Of a stretch of 34,416 nucleotides of DNA, positions 1 through 8,576 are shown piece by piece. A program made the translations under genes and the position numbers. The notes beneath the pieces are model-generated. The model saw only the letters and a program-made list of their open reading frames with translations, did not search any database and was not told the origin of the DNA. Where the stretch lies: contig CACENO010000013.1 in assembly GCA_902560875.1 (NCBI GenBank), positions 1 to 34,416 of the forward strand, read 5' to 3'. How positions within the stretch are numbered: the stretch's first letter is position 1; each line of letters starts with the position of its first letter. Source of the DNA: an uncultured Prochlorococcus sp. GTDB taxonomy: Bacteria; Cyanobacteriota; Cyanobacteriia; PCC-6307; Cyanobiaceae.

Positions 1-180
1 TGCTGCAGCCTTCTTCTCTGCAGCAGCCTTCTTCTCTGCAGCAGCCTTCTTCTCTGCTGCAGCCTTCTTCTCTGCAGCAGCCTTCTTATCTGCAGCAGCC
101 TTCTTATCTGCTGCAGCCTTCCTTTCAGCAGCAGCCTTCCTGTCTGCGGCTGCTTTCTTCTCGGCTACTGCGTTCCTTTC
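1..180. repeat. Tandem array of ten 18-bp units
   Basis: Ten consecutive 18-bp units, plus-strand consensus about TGCAGCAGCCTTCTTCTC, run without interruption from the window edge to 180. Units near the edge are nearly identical. Those toward 180 drift (TGCGGCTGCTTTCTTCTC, GGCTACTGCGTTCCTTTC). The period is a multiple of three, so changes in unit number keep the minus-strand reading frame. The array may continue left of the window. Confidence 0.9.
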
Positions 181-186
181 AGCCAC
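1..186 (-). CDS. Lys/Ala-rich hexapeptide-repeat protein, partial (C-terminus beyond window)
   Basis: Reading leftward from a GTG at 186-184 gives a short lead (VAERNAVAEKK) and then repeated six-residue units of the form (E/D)(K/R)KAAA up to the window edge, with no stop. An in-frame TGA lies about nine codons upstream of the GTG and no ATG lies between, so GTG is the likely start if the gene begins here. No clear ribosome binding site is visible. Charged Lys/Ala repeats of this type occur in histone H1-like and TolA-like helical segments, but no function can be assigned. Because of the repeat all frames are open; the plus strand would read AAAFFS-like repeats, which is less plausible as a protein. 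Confidence 0.45.
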   Translation of the reverse strand, partial: MAERNAVAEKKAAADRKAAAERKAAADKKAAADKKAAAEKKAAAEKKAAAEKKAAAEKKAAA

Positions 187-435
187 TGGTAGATCTATGT
201 GGATTAAGAGTATTCAAGCACCCAGCTCGAAACATTATTCACCAACTTACTTAGTTAAAATTACTGTCATAATCAAGTTCCGCAATCTTTGACAAAAATC
301 TAGAAAATAGATTCAAGACTAAAGACAAAAATAATCAGTGGAATTAAGAGGAACGATAAAATAATAATTTATTCCTTACAATTTCAAGAAATGCAGTACG
401 CAAAATAACAAATTTAATTTTTAGATGGAGTCAAT

Positions 436-1719
436 TTACTGTGCCAACCAATTATTTTCTTTAGGAAGATCCTTGCCTATAAGATAAGAATATACATGAT
501 CATTCAACAATTGATCATAAAGTTTTATAGTGTGATCAACTATGGAGGACTCAGTCAAATCATTTTGGATAAAGTTATAGGAGTTGAATAATTTATCTCT
601 TAATCTAGACTGATTATAGTCAATAATTACCCTGCTTATTTGTTTCATATATTCTTCCTTAGTTGAATCATTTGCGACGTAAAGTAAATCATCATTAAAA
701 ATTCCACATGTGGCTGTATTAGAGCAAATTACTGGAATTTTTAAACTTATTGCTTCTAATATTGTTCTTGACAAACCTTCCCCATATTCTGATGGCAAAA
801 TAAGAATAGGGTATGAATCTTTCAACAAAAGTAATGGGTCCAATATTGAACCTTGAAAGTTCAAATTAGAATTCTGCTCAGAAAATACTCGAATAGAATC
901 CTTAGTCAAAGAGTCATTACTAGATGGGTCGATACTCCCAAAAATCTTACAACTTCTAAATGTAGCTTCACTACAAATATCAAGGAATAAATCTATCCCT
1001 TTAGACTTTAATAATCTTCCACAATATATCAAGGATATATTAGAAACGTCTAAATATTCTCCTGTTTGACCAGAATACCATTGGTTAGACTCCAATGCAT
1101 TGTCATTATTAAGATACTTTTGTGGCAAACCAGACCCTGGTATTAATATATTCAAGCCTCTAAAACTTCTATCCAAGGAATTGTCAAAAGTCTTCTTATC
1201 TATAGGGTTCTGAAAAATCAATGCAGTGCGCTTATAAGAAGAAACCCAAGACAAACGAGACTCTCTTTGATGTGAGGAGAAATATCCAATTAATTCTAAA
1301 ATTTTAGTAAAAAATATTCTACTTAATCCTACTCTTTTGGACATTCTTCCCATGCCCGCAAAAGACAGAACACTAGGAATTCCATATATCGCAGTAACAA
1401 TAGAGGCAAGAAGGTTCGCCTTTAGAGTATGAGAGTGCACCAATTTTGGCTTAATAGCGCGGACCAAAAATAACATCCTCAAGAATGATACAAATAGCGA
1501 GAAGATATTTGTATCTTTACTTCTTTCAATCCGCCAAGGTATAAATATTGAATATTCCGAAAGTTTTCGACTATTCATATCAACAGGTGACATAGTTATC
1601 AGTTTATTTTTCTTAGATAACTCCTTAATCAAAAGGAACCTATAATGCACTAAATACCAGCTACTATTTGCTATTAACATTATCGGCCTAGAGTCCTTTA
1701 AAGAATTCTTATCTTCCAA
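436..1719 (-). CDS. Glycosyltransferase family 4 (group 1) protein
   Basis: Predicted GT-B fold glycosyltransferase of 427 residues. The N-terminal acceptor half contains KPKLVHSHTLKANLLASI (about 91-107), typical of lipid-linked sugar GT4 enzymes. The C-terminal donor half has IYCGRLLKSKGID (about 231-243) and the E-x7-E motif EGLSRTILE at 314-322, which binds the nucleotide-sugar donor. The start used is TTG at 1719, with an AAGGA-like ribosome site about six bases upstream; ATG at 1680 (residue 14) is the alternative. It probably adds a sugar in surface polysaccharide or glycan assembly; donor and acceptor cannot be told. It lies 87 bp downstream of asnB on the same strand, and both genes look more AT-rich than the ribosomal cluster. 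Confidence 0.8.
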   Translation of the reverse strand: MEDKNSLKDSRPIMLIANSSWYLVHYRFLLIKELSKKNKLITMSPVDMNSRKLSEYSIFIPWRIERSKDTNIFSLFVSFLRMLFLVRAIKPKLVHSHTLKANLLASIVTAIYGIPSVLSFAGMGRMSKRVGLSRIFFTKILELIGYFSSHQRESRLSWVSSYKRTALIFQNPIDKKTFDNSLDRSFRGLNILIPGSGLPQKYLNNDNALESNQWYSGQTGEYLDVSNISLIYCGRLLKSKGIDLFLDICSEATFRSCKIFGSIDPSSNDSLTKDSIRVFSEQNSNLNFQGSILDPLLLLKDSYPILILPSEYGEGLSRTILEAISLKIPVICSNTATCGIFNDDLLYVANDSTKEEYMKQISRVIIDYNQSRLRDKLFNSYNFIQNDLTESSIVDHTIKLYDQLLNDHVYSYLIGKDLPKENNWLAQ

Positions 1720-1806
1720 TTTTCATCCTTTGAGTTCCCTAATCATACTCTATACACCTAAAGTCCTATAATTAATATAAATTAATGTCAAAGCAAGCTT
1801 CTGTAA

Positions 1807-3717
1807 TTAGTTTGGAAACGATTTCTTCCAAGATAAGTACATAGCCAATGTCCATATTTTTTGATATTTTCTGAATTCATAGAAATCATCTGAGAGTAGA
1901 TTATCTATTCTTTGAGGATTAAAAATACTGTGAGGATTGCTACCTTCTTCATGCAAAAGATTCTTTGCCCAATCCTTTAATGGTCCTTTCAACCAATCTT
2001 CCAAAGGAACAGAAAAACCTTTTTTTTCAGAATCAATAATGCTTCCAGGAAGATAGTTTCTTAATAGTTGACGAAGAATCCATTTACCTTTGCCATTCCT
2101 TTTCTTAAAAGAAATGGGCACGTTTAAAGACCATTCCACTAAATCATGGTCCAAGAATGGAGCTCTTGCTTCTAATCCCACAGACATAGAAGACCTATCC
2201 ACCTTTGTCAAAATATCATCAGGCAAGTAAAAAAGAACATCTAAATACATCAGCTTTTCCTCATCAGAAAGTCGTTTATCTTGCAAAAGCTCAAACTCAT
2301 ATTCTTTCTCTATATTCTTTCGCTGTATTAGGATGTCATCATTATCATCAAAAATCTGAACTACATTTGAATAATACTCCGAAAGACTTTGTGCCTTAAT
2401 TGAATTTATAAGTTTCTCAACCTGTTCCGATTGCACTTTCCCAAAACTAATGCTGCTAATAGCATTTAAAAGAAAAGGGTTCGTAGTATTCAAAAAATCT
2501 AATGACTGATTAAAAGTTAAATTCTTAATCCTTTTATACCAATCATAACCTTTATTATATCTATTATATCCACAAAAAATCTCATCGCCACCATCACCAG
2601 AAAGAGCAACTGAAACATGATCTTTGGTGACTCTACTAAGTAAAAGAGTTGGGAGCTGCGAGGTGTCAGAGAAAGGTTCGTCCCAAACACCTCCAAGATC
2701 ACTAATCAAATCAATTAATTCTCTCTCTGAGAACATAATTTCGTTGTGATTTGTTCCTAAATATCTTGCAACTTTTGTAGCTTTACCTGCTTCATTAAAT
2801 AATTGACTATCAAAACCAATTGTAAATGTTTGAATTGGTAAAGATGACTGAGATTGCATTAAAGATGCAATAAGTGACGAATCAATACCTCCAGATAAAA
2901 AAGCTCCCAAAGGAACATCTGATAACATTCTTTTTTGTACAGACGACATTAATTTCTCTTCTAATTGGACCTTCATATCCGCCAAACTAGGTTCCAGTAT
3001 TCGATCTTTTTTAGTTCTTATAATTTTTTGAATATCCCAATACTTTTTTTGTTTTAGGATGTCTAGATTAACACCAGAAACCTGCATATATTCCCCTGCT
3101 TCTAATTTAAATATACTTTCAAAAATACTTAATGGTGATGATATATATCCATATTTAAGATAACTCTCTAGAGCAATATTATTTATTTTACCTTCCCATT
3201 CAGGATGCTGAGATAATGCTTTTAACTGTGAACCAAAAACAAAGCTTCTGCCTTGATATCCATAATACAAAGGTTTTTCACCTAGCCTATCTCTGGCTAG
3301 TGTTAAGACTCTCTTTTCTCTATCCCATAAGGCAAAAGCAAACATACCATTTATATTATTCAAGGTTTTTTCAAGACCCCAACAAACGAAAGCAGAGTTC
3401 AAAGATTCAGTATCTGAGGTGCCTTTCCATGGAATTTTTTGTTCTGCATCAAGCAAATTTCTTATCTGCAAATGATTAAAAATTTCCCCATTAAATGCTA
3501 ATACATATCTTCCATTAAAACTTAACATAGGCTGGTCACCTGTTTTATTTAAATCCAGGATGGATAATCTTTGATGACCAACTGCATACCCAGAATCTTC
3601 ATCACACCAAACCCCTCTAGAGTCTGGACCTCTGGGAAAAAGCTTTTCAGACATTTGACTGGCTATTGTTTTATCTGCCTGAATGGTTTTAGATATATAA
3701 CCTGCAAAACCACACAT
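1807..3717 (-). CDS. asnB: Glutamine-hydrolysing asparagine synthase-type amidotransferase
   Basis: A 636-residue AsnB-family protein. It starts MCGFAGY, so Cys2 after Met removal is the glutaminase nucleophile. The class II glutamine amidotransferase domain fills about 1-210, with FNGEIFNH and GTSDTESL motifs. The synthetase domain has the ATP pyrophosphatase P-loop SGGIDSS at 275-281 and the ALSGDGGDE motif further on. The family makes asparagine from aspartate, glutamine and ATP. Paralogues beside glycosyltransferases in polysaccharide clusters often amidate other acceptors, so the substrate is an inference. It sits upstream of the GT4 gene on the same strand. Confidence 0.88.
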   Translation of the reverse strand: MCGFAGYISKTIQADKTIASQMSEKLFPRGPDSRGVWCDEDSGYAVGHQRLSILDLNKTGDQPMLSFNGRYVLAFNGEIFNHLQIRNLLDAEQKIPWKGTSDTESLNSAFVCWGLEKTLNNINGMFAFALWDREKRVLTLARDRLGEKPLYYGYQGRSFVFGSQLKALSQHPEWEGKINNIALESYLKYGYISSPLSIFESIFKLEAGEYMQVSGVNLDILKQKKYWDIQKIIRTKKDRILEPSLADMKVQLEEKLMSSVQKRMLSDVPLGAFLSGGIDSSLIASLMQSQSSLPIQTFTIGFDSQLFNEAGKATKVARYLGTNHNEIMFSERELIDLISDLGGVWDEPFSDTSQLPTLLLSRVTKDHVSVALSGDGGDEIFCGYNRYNKGYDWYKRIKNLTFNQSLDFLNTTNPFLLNAISSISFGKVQSEQVEKLINSIKAQSLSEYYSNVVQIFDDNDDILIQRKNIEKEYEFELLQDKRLSDEEKLMYLDVLFYLPDDILTKVDRSSMSVGLEARAPFLDHDLVEWSLNVPISFKKRNGKGKWILRQLLRNYLPGSIIDSEKKGFSVPLEDWLKGPLKDWAKNLLHEEGSNPHSIFNPQRIDNLLSDDFYEFRKYQKIWTLAMYLSWKKSFPN

Positions 3718-3758
3718 CTTTATCTTAGATATTGAAAAGATAATAACCTGCTTTTAAA

Positions 3759-3764
3759 ATTATA
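3759..3764 (-). promoter_or_regulatory. Candidate -10 box for asnB
   Basis: The minus strand reads TATAAT here, a perfect -10 hexamer, about 42 bases upstream of the asnB ATG. No good -35 hexamer is seen at 16-18 bases upstream. A single AT-rich hexamer can arise by chance. Confidence 0.35.
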
Positions 3765-3914
3765 GCCATTTTTACACCTTTATTTAGATTTATCCCAATC
3801 TGAGATTAATTTACAAGAAATGATTGCGATTACTATTTAATTAATAGCGACATGTCTGATGGATCAGCATATTGCTTAGCCATTTAAAAGCTTTTGGGAA
3901 TTTTACCCTACAGG

Positions 3915-3936
3915 TAATCTCAAAAATGGGAGATTA
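3915..3936. repeat. Inverted repeat in the asnB/tRNA-Ser gap
   Basis: A 7-bp perfect inverted repeat, TAATCTC and GAGATTA, around an 8-base loop. On the plus strand it is followed by a T-rich tract, but no plus-strand gene lies upstream for it to terminate. The rest of 3718-4103 is AT-rich and shows no convincing gene. Confidence 0.35.
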
Positions 3937-4103
3937 GATAACATTTTATTTTTACGATCCAAACAACAAAAGCTTGCAAAGTAAAGAGCTCAAATATCGT
4001 AAAATTTAATTAGGCTAACTCAACCATAGAAATATTGATTTACCTAAATTTGTTAAACAAACAAATCAGAGAAAATACTTCCACCCATTGATTTGGTTAG
4101 GAA

Positions 4104-4192
4104 CGGAGAGGGAGGGATTCGAACCCTCGACAGAAGTTGCCTCCTGTAACTCCTTAGCAGGGAGCCGCTTTCAACCACTCAGCCACCTCTCC
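4104..4192 (-). tRNA. tRNA-Ser (anticodon GCT)
   Basis: Class II tRNA of 89 nt. The acceptor arms GGAGAGG and CCTCTCC pair perfectly, with discriminator G and no encoded CCA. The anticodon stem GCTCC/GGAGT encloses loop CTGCTAA with anticodon GCT (reads AGC/AGU). A long variable arm and the T-loop GGTTCGAATCC are present. Its 3' end faces asnB and the glycosyltransferase gene. Confidence 0.97.
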
Positions 4193-4253
4193 AGTGACCT
4201 GGATACCTTATCAACATCTATATCCTCAGGTCATTTGTTTTGGCATTTGAAGA

Positions 4254-5441
4254 TCATTCAATCACTACTCTGGGAAGCCTATGCTTAAAACCACAAAGCA
4301 CTTCCCAGGGAATAGTTCCACTCGCATCACTCCATTGTTGAGGACTAATACAATTGTTCCCATCTGAACCAAGCAAAGTAACAACACTGCCAACCTTCAC
4401 ATCAGGACTATCAGTAACATCCACAAGCAATTGATCCATCGTGATTGCTCCCACTTGAGGGCTAAAGCTGCCGTTAATCAAAACAGGAATTTTTCCAGAC
4501 AGAGCTCGATTTACTCCATCTGCATAACCAATTGCTACGACTGCTAGGCACGATGATCTTGATGTTACAAATGAGTGGCCATAACTCACTCCAATCCCTT
4601 TAGGCACTTTGCGTAAAAGAGTTACTCGAGCTTTTACTGAGAAGGCAGGCCTTAAACCCAAATCATCTTGCAAAAATTTCATTGGGCTATATCCATAAAG
4701 TGCCAAGCCAACTCGTACCATGTCGTAATGAAGAGCAGAGTCACGGAGCGTGCCTGCAGAATTGGCCAAATGGAAAAAACAATCTTGTCTCTTTGAGGAA
4801 AAGTTTTGAACAAACTTTTCAAATTTTTTACTCTGTTGAAAAGTCACATAAGGAGACTCGGCATCTGCTAGTGCTAAATGACTGTATACACCCTTAAGAA
4901 GAACATTCTCACAATTATCAATTATGTGAATCAGCCCTGGTGCTGCACTAAGGTCGCATCCAAGTCTTGTCATTCCAGTATCAATTTTCAAATGAACACT
5001 AAATTTCTTACCGCAACTTTCAGCTTCTTGTTGACAAATAAATGCTTCTTGTTTGCTACTTAATGTAGGCATCAGATCCCATTTTAAACAAGCACTAAGT
5101 TCAAAACGGTTAGTGAGATTTCCTAAAACAAGGATCGAACAATTCAATCCTGATTGGCGCAGATCTATGCCTTCTTGCAAAGTTGCTACACCTAAAACTT
5201 CAGCGCCGCCACGGAGTGCCGCACGCGCAACAGTTTCTGCTCCATGTCCATAACCATCAGCTTTAACTACGGCCATCAATACACACTTCTCTCCAACCAA
5301 ATTTTTTAAAAGACTTGCATTAGCTTCTATCGCAGAAGGTTCGACCTCAATCCAAGCTCTTCCTAATGGATCAGACATCACCATATCCTTCTCCAAATTT
5401 TCCCAGTAAGGATGCTTTTTAGTGATGGTTCGATTCTCCAT
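4254..5441 (-). CDS. alr: Alanine racemase
   Basis: PLP-dependent racemase of 395 residues that interconverts L- and D-alanine for peptidoglycan. The PLP lysine is K60 in VVKADGYGHG; the second catalytic base is Y287 in GVSYGHSF. IGYADGVNR and the C-terminal GAITMDQLLVDVT motif are also present. The family core begins near residue 28 (GRAWIEVEPSAI), so ATG at 5441 gives a modest N-terminal extension and Met20 or Met22 are alternative starts. Divergent from the HNH gene across 74 bp, so the two promoters must share that space. Confidence 0.95.
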   Translation of the reverse strand: MENRTITKKHPYWENLEKDMVMSDPLGRAWIEVEPSAIEANASLLKNLVGEKCVLMAVVKADGYGHGAETVARAALRGGAEVLGVATLQEGIDLRQSGLNCSILVLGNLTNRFELSACLKWDLMPTLSSKQEAFICQQEAESCGKKFSVHLKIDTGMTRLGCDLSAAPGLIHIIDNCENVLLKGVYSHLALADAESPYVTFQQSKKFEKFVQNFSSKRQDCFFHLANSAGTLRDSALHYDMVRVGLALYGYSPMKFLQDDLGLRPAFSVKARVTLLRKVPKGIGVSYGHSFVTSRSSCLAVVAIGYADGVNRALSGKIPVLINGSFSPQVGAITMDQLLVDVTDSPDVKVGSVVTLLGSDGNNCISPQQWSDASGTIPWEVLCGFKHRLPRVVIE

Positions 5442-5515
5442 GGTTATATGTTTTGCGAAAAGGAATGCATCAATCTTTCAATGCAGGTAGCATGCCGCGT
5501 AATCATTAGGCTGGC

Positions 5516-6049
5516 ATGGGCCAGGTTCTCGTCCTAAATGCATCCTATGAACCTTTAAACATCACGACCTGGCGTCGTGCCACCGTGCTGATGCTTAAGG
5601 GTAAAGCAGAAAGCTTGGAAGAAGATCCAAACCATCAATTAAGGCCTGACAGGATGCTTCCAACCGTCATTCGATTGCGGCATTATGTTCGGGTGCCTTA
5701 TCGCGAATTACCTCTAACTCGCAAAAACATCCTGCAGAGAGATAATAACCGTTGCCAATACTGTGGATCCACAGGTGAAAAGCTATCCATTGATCATGTA
5801 ATGCCGCGCAGCAGAGGCGGATCTGATACTTGGGAAAACGTCACGACAGCATGCTTGTCTTGCAATGTAATGAAAGGGAATCGCACCCCTCAGGAAGCCA
5901 GTATGCCTTTGAGACAAGCCCCTCACAAACCTCTAAGTAACATGAGTTTTGAAGCAACTCGAGCAATAAACTCTGGTCGATATAAAGAATGGAGCAAATA
6001 TGTTATTGGTTTAAGTAATGATCCAAAACCTATTTATTCAGTTTGTTGA
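5516..6049 (+). CDS. HNH endonuclease family protein
   Basis: A 177-residue protein with a complete HNH zinc-finger nuclease fold: C80-x2-C83, the IDH motif with H94, N108 in WENV, then C113-x2-C116 followed by an Asn and KGNRTP. The first 70 residues ([11 protein letters not shown]...) form a domain shared by a widespread cyanobacterial McrA/COG1403-like family. The family motifs predict metal-dependent nucleic-acid cleavage, but the physiological role is not known to me. No restriction methylase or intein context is present. Its 3' end overlaps the convergent prfA by 16 bp. Confidence 0.85.
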   Translation: MGQVLVLNASYEPLNITTWRRATVLMLKGKAESLEEDPNHQLRPDRMLPTVIRLRHYVRVPYRELPLTRKNILQRDNNRCQYCGSTGEKLSIDHVMPRSRGGSDTWENVTTACLSCNVMKGNRTPQEASMPLRQAPHKPLSNMSFEATRAINSGRYKEWSKYVIGLSNDPKPIYSVC

Positions 6050-7128
6050 CTCAATTCTTGCATTTGCCTTCGCTGTTCTTCTGCAATACAAGCACCAATA
6101 AGTTCTTCTAATTGACCTTCTAATACAGGCTCTAAAGAGAAGTTAGAGCCTAAACGATGATCTGTAGTTCGATTATCTTTGTAGTTATAAGTTCGAATCT
6201 TTTCACTACGGTCACCAGTTCCAACTTGAGCAAGTCTTGCAGATCTTTCTTTAGCATTTGCTTCTGCAATTTCCCTCTCCAGCAACTTGGCTCTCAAGAT
6301 CTCCATAGCTCTCTCTCTATTTTGTAATTGAGATCGTTCTTGTGTGCAAAAAACTCTAATTCCTGTTGGTTTATGCAATAAATCGACGGCTGTTTCGACC
6401 TTATTAACATTTTGGCCACCAGCTCCTCCAGACCGCGCCGTACTGATGTCTAAATCTCCAGGATCAATCTGAACTTCAACAGGATCCGCTTCAGGCATAA
6501 CAGCAACTGTTGCCGTAGAGGTATGAACCCGACCTTGAGATTCAGTCGCAGGAACTCTTTGCACCCTATGAACTCCTGCTTCAAATTTAAGCTGACTAAA
6601 AACTGCTTCTCCTTTAACAGAAATAATTAATTCCCTAAAGCCTCCTAAATCAGCTTCAGTTGCACTCATGGGCTTTACAGACCACCCAACCCTCTGCCCA
6701 TAACGTTCATACATTCTTGCTAAATCGCCAGCCCATAAACATGCTTCATCGCCTCCTGCCCCAGCACGTATTTCAAGCATTACACTACGCTTATCCCTAG
6801 GATCTTGTGGTAAAAGTGCAATGGTTAGGCGATTAATCAAATCTTCCTTACAAGCATCTAGCCGCGTAATTTCATCATTTGCCAATAATTCCATATCTTT
6901 ATCTTCTTTTGTTTCCCTCAATAAATCTCTAATCTGATCTAATTCAGTCTCAACATTTTGCAGAGCTTCATAGTCCAATACTAAAGGCTCTAAACGTGCC
7001 CGTTCTCGGGCAATATTTTCAAGTTTTTTAGGATCAGATGCTACATCTGGATCAGCAAGCTGAAGTTCCAGATTCCTGAAAGTCACTGTTGCTGTTTCTA
7101 ATCTGGTTTTAAGGGTTGAAGAGTCCAT
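6034..7128 (-). CDS. prfA: Peptide chain release factor 1
   Basis: Class I release factor of 364 residues that terminates translation at UAA and UAG. The RF1-type PAT tripeptide lies in [10 protein letters not shown] (about 191-200) and the GGQ motif, which triggers peptidyl-tRNA hydrolysis, at 237-239. ATG at 7128 is preferred because it gives the usual family length; an in-frame TTG three codons upstream is the alternative. It is the last gene of the minus-strand translation block, 83 bp after rpmE, and its end overlaps the HNH gene by 16 bp in convergent orientation. Confidence 0.95.
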   Translation of the reverse strand: MDSSTLKTRLETATVTFRNLELQLADPDVASDPKKLENIARERARLEPLVLDYEALQNVETELDQIRDLLRETKEDKDMELLANDEITRLDACKEDLINRLTIALLPQDPRDKRSVMLEIRAGAGGDEACLWAGDLARMYERYGQRVGWSVKPMSATEADLGGFRELIISVKGEAVFSQLKFEAGVHRVQRVPATESQGRVHTSTATVAVMPEADPVEVQIDPGDLDISTARSGGAGGQNVNKVETAVDLLHKPTGIRVFCTQERSQLQNRERAMEILRAKLLEREIAEANAKERSARLAQVGTGDRSEKIRTYNYKDNRTTDHRLGSNFSLEPVLEGQLEELIGACIAEEQRRQMQELSQQTE

Positions 7129-7211
7129 CCCTATCAACTGCTAATAAGAATCAAACAGAAATTAAAAAAGGTTTTTTTATTCGAAGCTTCAGGCTTATTT
7201 ATAGGCAAGAG

Positions 7212-7472
7212 TTATTTAGCATCTTGGTCAGAAGATTTCTTTTCTTCAGTCAAATTATCAGAGGTCGAGCCCATCCCATATTTACGCATAAAGCGATCAA
7301 CTCGACCTTCAGTATCCAAGATCTTCTGTGTACCAGTAAAAAATGGATGATTACCACTCCAGACATCAACGTGGATCTCTGGTTGAGTCGACCCTGTTGT
7401 CATTACAACTTCTCCATTGCATATGACCTTGGCATCTGGGTACCAAGTTGGATGTATATCTGGCTTAGGCAT
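7212..7472 (-). CDS. rpmE: 50S ribosomal protein L31 (zinc-independent type)
   Basis: An 86-residue L31 with DIHPTWYPDAKVICNGEV, the HPFFTG segment and GRVDRF. The zinc ligands of the C+ form are gone: only one Cys (C19) remains, and the downstream CxxC position reads WSGN. It is therefore the C-minus type, as usual in cyanobacteria. An acidic/basic tail of about 18 residues follows the core. It is 54 bp downstream of rpsI on the same strand. Confidence 0.95.
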   Translation of the reverse strand: MPKPDIHPTWYPDAKVICNGEVVMTTGSTQPEIHVDVWSGNHPFFTGTQKILDTEGRVDRFMRKYGMGSTSDNLTEEKKSSDQDAK

Positions 7473-7526
7473 GGGGAAAGTAGTTCTTGAGAAAATTTAG
7501 AGAAACTGAATAAATTGAAGAAGTTC

Positions 7527-7937
7527 CTAACGCTTAGAAAATTGTGGTGCTTTTCTAGCTTTCTTCAACCCATATTTCCTACGTTCTTTTGCCCGTGGAT
7601 CTCGACTAAGATAACCTTCGATCTTTAGTGGTTTGCGATTATCGGCTGACAACTCACATAAAGCTCTTGCAGCCCCCTGTTTAATTGCATCTGCCTGTCC
7701 AGTTAATCCACCTCCACGAACATTCACAAGAACGTCATAAGCTTCTCCAAGACCAAGAGTATTTAATGGTGATTTAACAGAAGCTAAATAAGCAGGGTTG
7801 AAATTCAAATAATGATCGCCTGGTCGACCATTAATGGTAATAGTTCCAGTTCCTGGAACCAAACGAACACGAGCAACTGAGGTCTTCCTTCGACCTGTGC
7901 CCCAGTAGACAACGTTGTTATTTGGAATGCTAGTCAT
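7527..7937 (-). CDS. rpsI: 30S ribosomal protein S9
   Basis: A 136-residue S9 with the family opening [18 protein letters not shown], the [19 protein letters not shown] segment, and the basic [16 protein letters not shown] tail that reaches the P-site tRNA in known ribosomes. Its ATG overlaps the rplM stop in an ATGA arrangement (4 nt shared), which implies translational coupling of S9 to L13. Confidence 0.97.
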   Translation of the reverse strand: MTSIPNNNVVYWGTGRRKTSVARVRLVPGTGTITINGRPGDHYLNFNPAYLASVKSPLNTLGLGEAYDVLVNVRGGGLTGQADAIKQGAARALCELSADNRKPLKIEGYLSRDPRAKERRKYGLKKARKAPQFSKR

Positions 7938-8386
7938 TTAGTCAAGGGAGCAGAGTCAAACTTAAGAACTTGAGGTTTCTGTGCAGCATGTGGGTGATCA
8001 GAACCCCTGTAAACCTTCAATTTGCGGAATAACTGTCTACCTAAAACATTGTGAGGAAGCATACCTTTAATAGCTTTCTCAATGATTCTTTCTGGCAGTC
8101 GATTCTGTAAAGACTGAAAGTTCTCTACCTTCATACCACCTGGTCTGCCTGAATGCCTGCGATAAAGCTTTTGCTCAGACTTCTTCCCTGATACACGGAT
8201 CTTCTCCGCATTGACAATCACAACAAAATCACCAGTATCAAGGTGAGGGGTGAAGTTAGGGTTTTTCTTCCCTCGCAAAACTGATGCCACCTCAGTAGCA
8301 AGTCTGCCAAGAGTCTGATTCTCTGCATCCACCAGATACCACTGACGTTTGCTTGAATCAATAGAAGGGGTTGAGGTCTTGTTCAT
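7934..8386 (-). CDS. rplM: 50S ribosomal protein L13
   Basis: L13 of 150 residues from ATG 8386 ([21 protein letters not shown]), the usual picocyanobacterial start and length. It contains [18 protein letters not shown], the [18 protein letters not shown] segment and [12 protein letters not shown]. The frame stays open to ATG 8458, which would add 24 residues ([12 protein letters not shown]...); I treat that as leader. A 190-bp spacer separates it from truA upstream, so a separate promoter for rplM-rpsI is possible. Confidence 0.93.
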   Translation of the reverse strand: MNKTSTPSIDSSKRQWYLVDAENQTLGRLATEVASVLRGKKNPNFTPHLDTGDFVVIVNAEKIRVSGKKSEQKLYRRHSGRPGGMKVENFQSLQNRLPERIIEKAIKGMLPHNVLGRQLFRKLKVYRGSDHPHAAQKPQVLKFDSAPLTK

Positions 8387-8576
8387 CACGCCGGCAGGAC
8401 GTACTAAATTGCCCAAACGCAAGCGCAAGGGCTGGTCTTCAAAGAGCTTCAGGTCCATTTAGCTAGACCTACTAAAAGCTCAAACCATAACTTTACACTT
8501 TCATGTCTTCAGGCCGAGGCATTCACTAGTTAAATCCAAAAAAATCCAATGAAAACGTTTCAATATTCTCGAAGGT

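Noticed and set aside
1-180. CRISPR array
   Set aside because: The units are contiguous 18-mers without spacers and encode a simple hexapeptide repeat.
2205-2399. Small ORFs inside asnB on both strands
   Set aside because: Antisense or out-of-frame shadows in a gene with clear AsnB motifs throughout.
1-4103. Direct repeat of the tRNA-Ser 3' end as an att site
   Set aside because: Looked for by eye and not found in this stretch. An att copy may lie outside the window.
7116-7490. Plus-strand ORF of 124 codons opposite rpmE and the prfA start
   Set aside because: It covers the conserved L31 gene antisense and shows no recognisable domain or ribosome site.
8387-8458. 24-residue upstream extension of L13
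   Set aside because: An in-frame ATG exists, but the 150-residue form starting MNKTSTPS is the usual picocyanobacterial L13. Kept as an alternative only.
8548-8562. Palindrome in the truA-rplM spacer
   Set aside because: TGAAAACGTTTCA is only an imperfect dyad (5-bp arms around a 3-base centre), common in AT-rich DNA.
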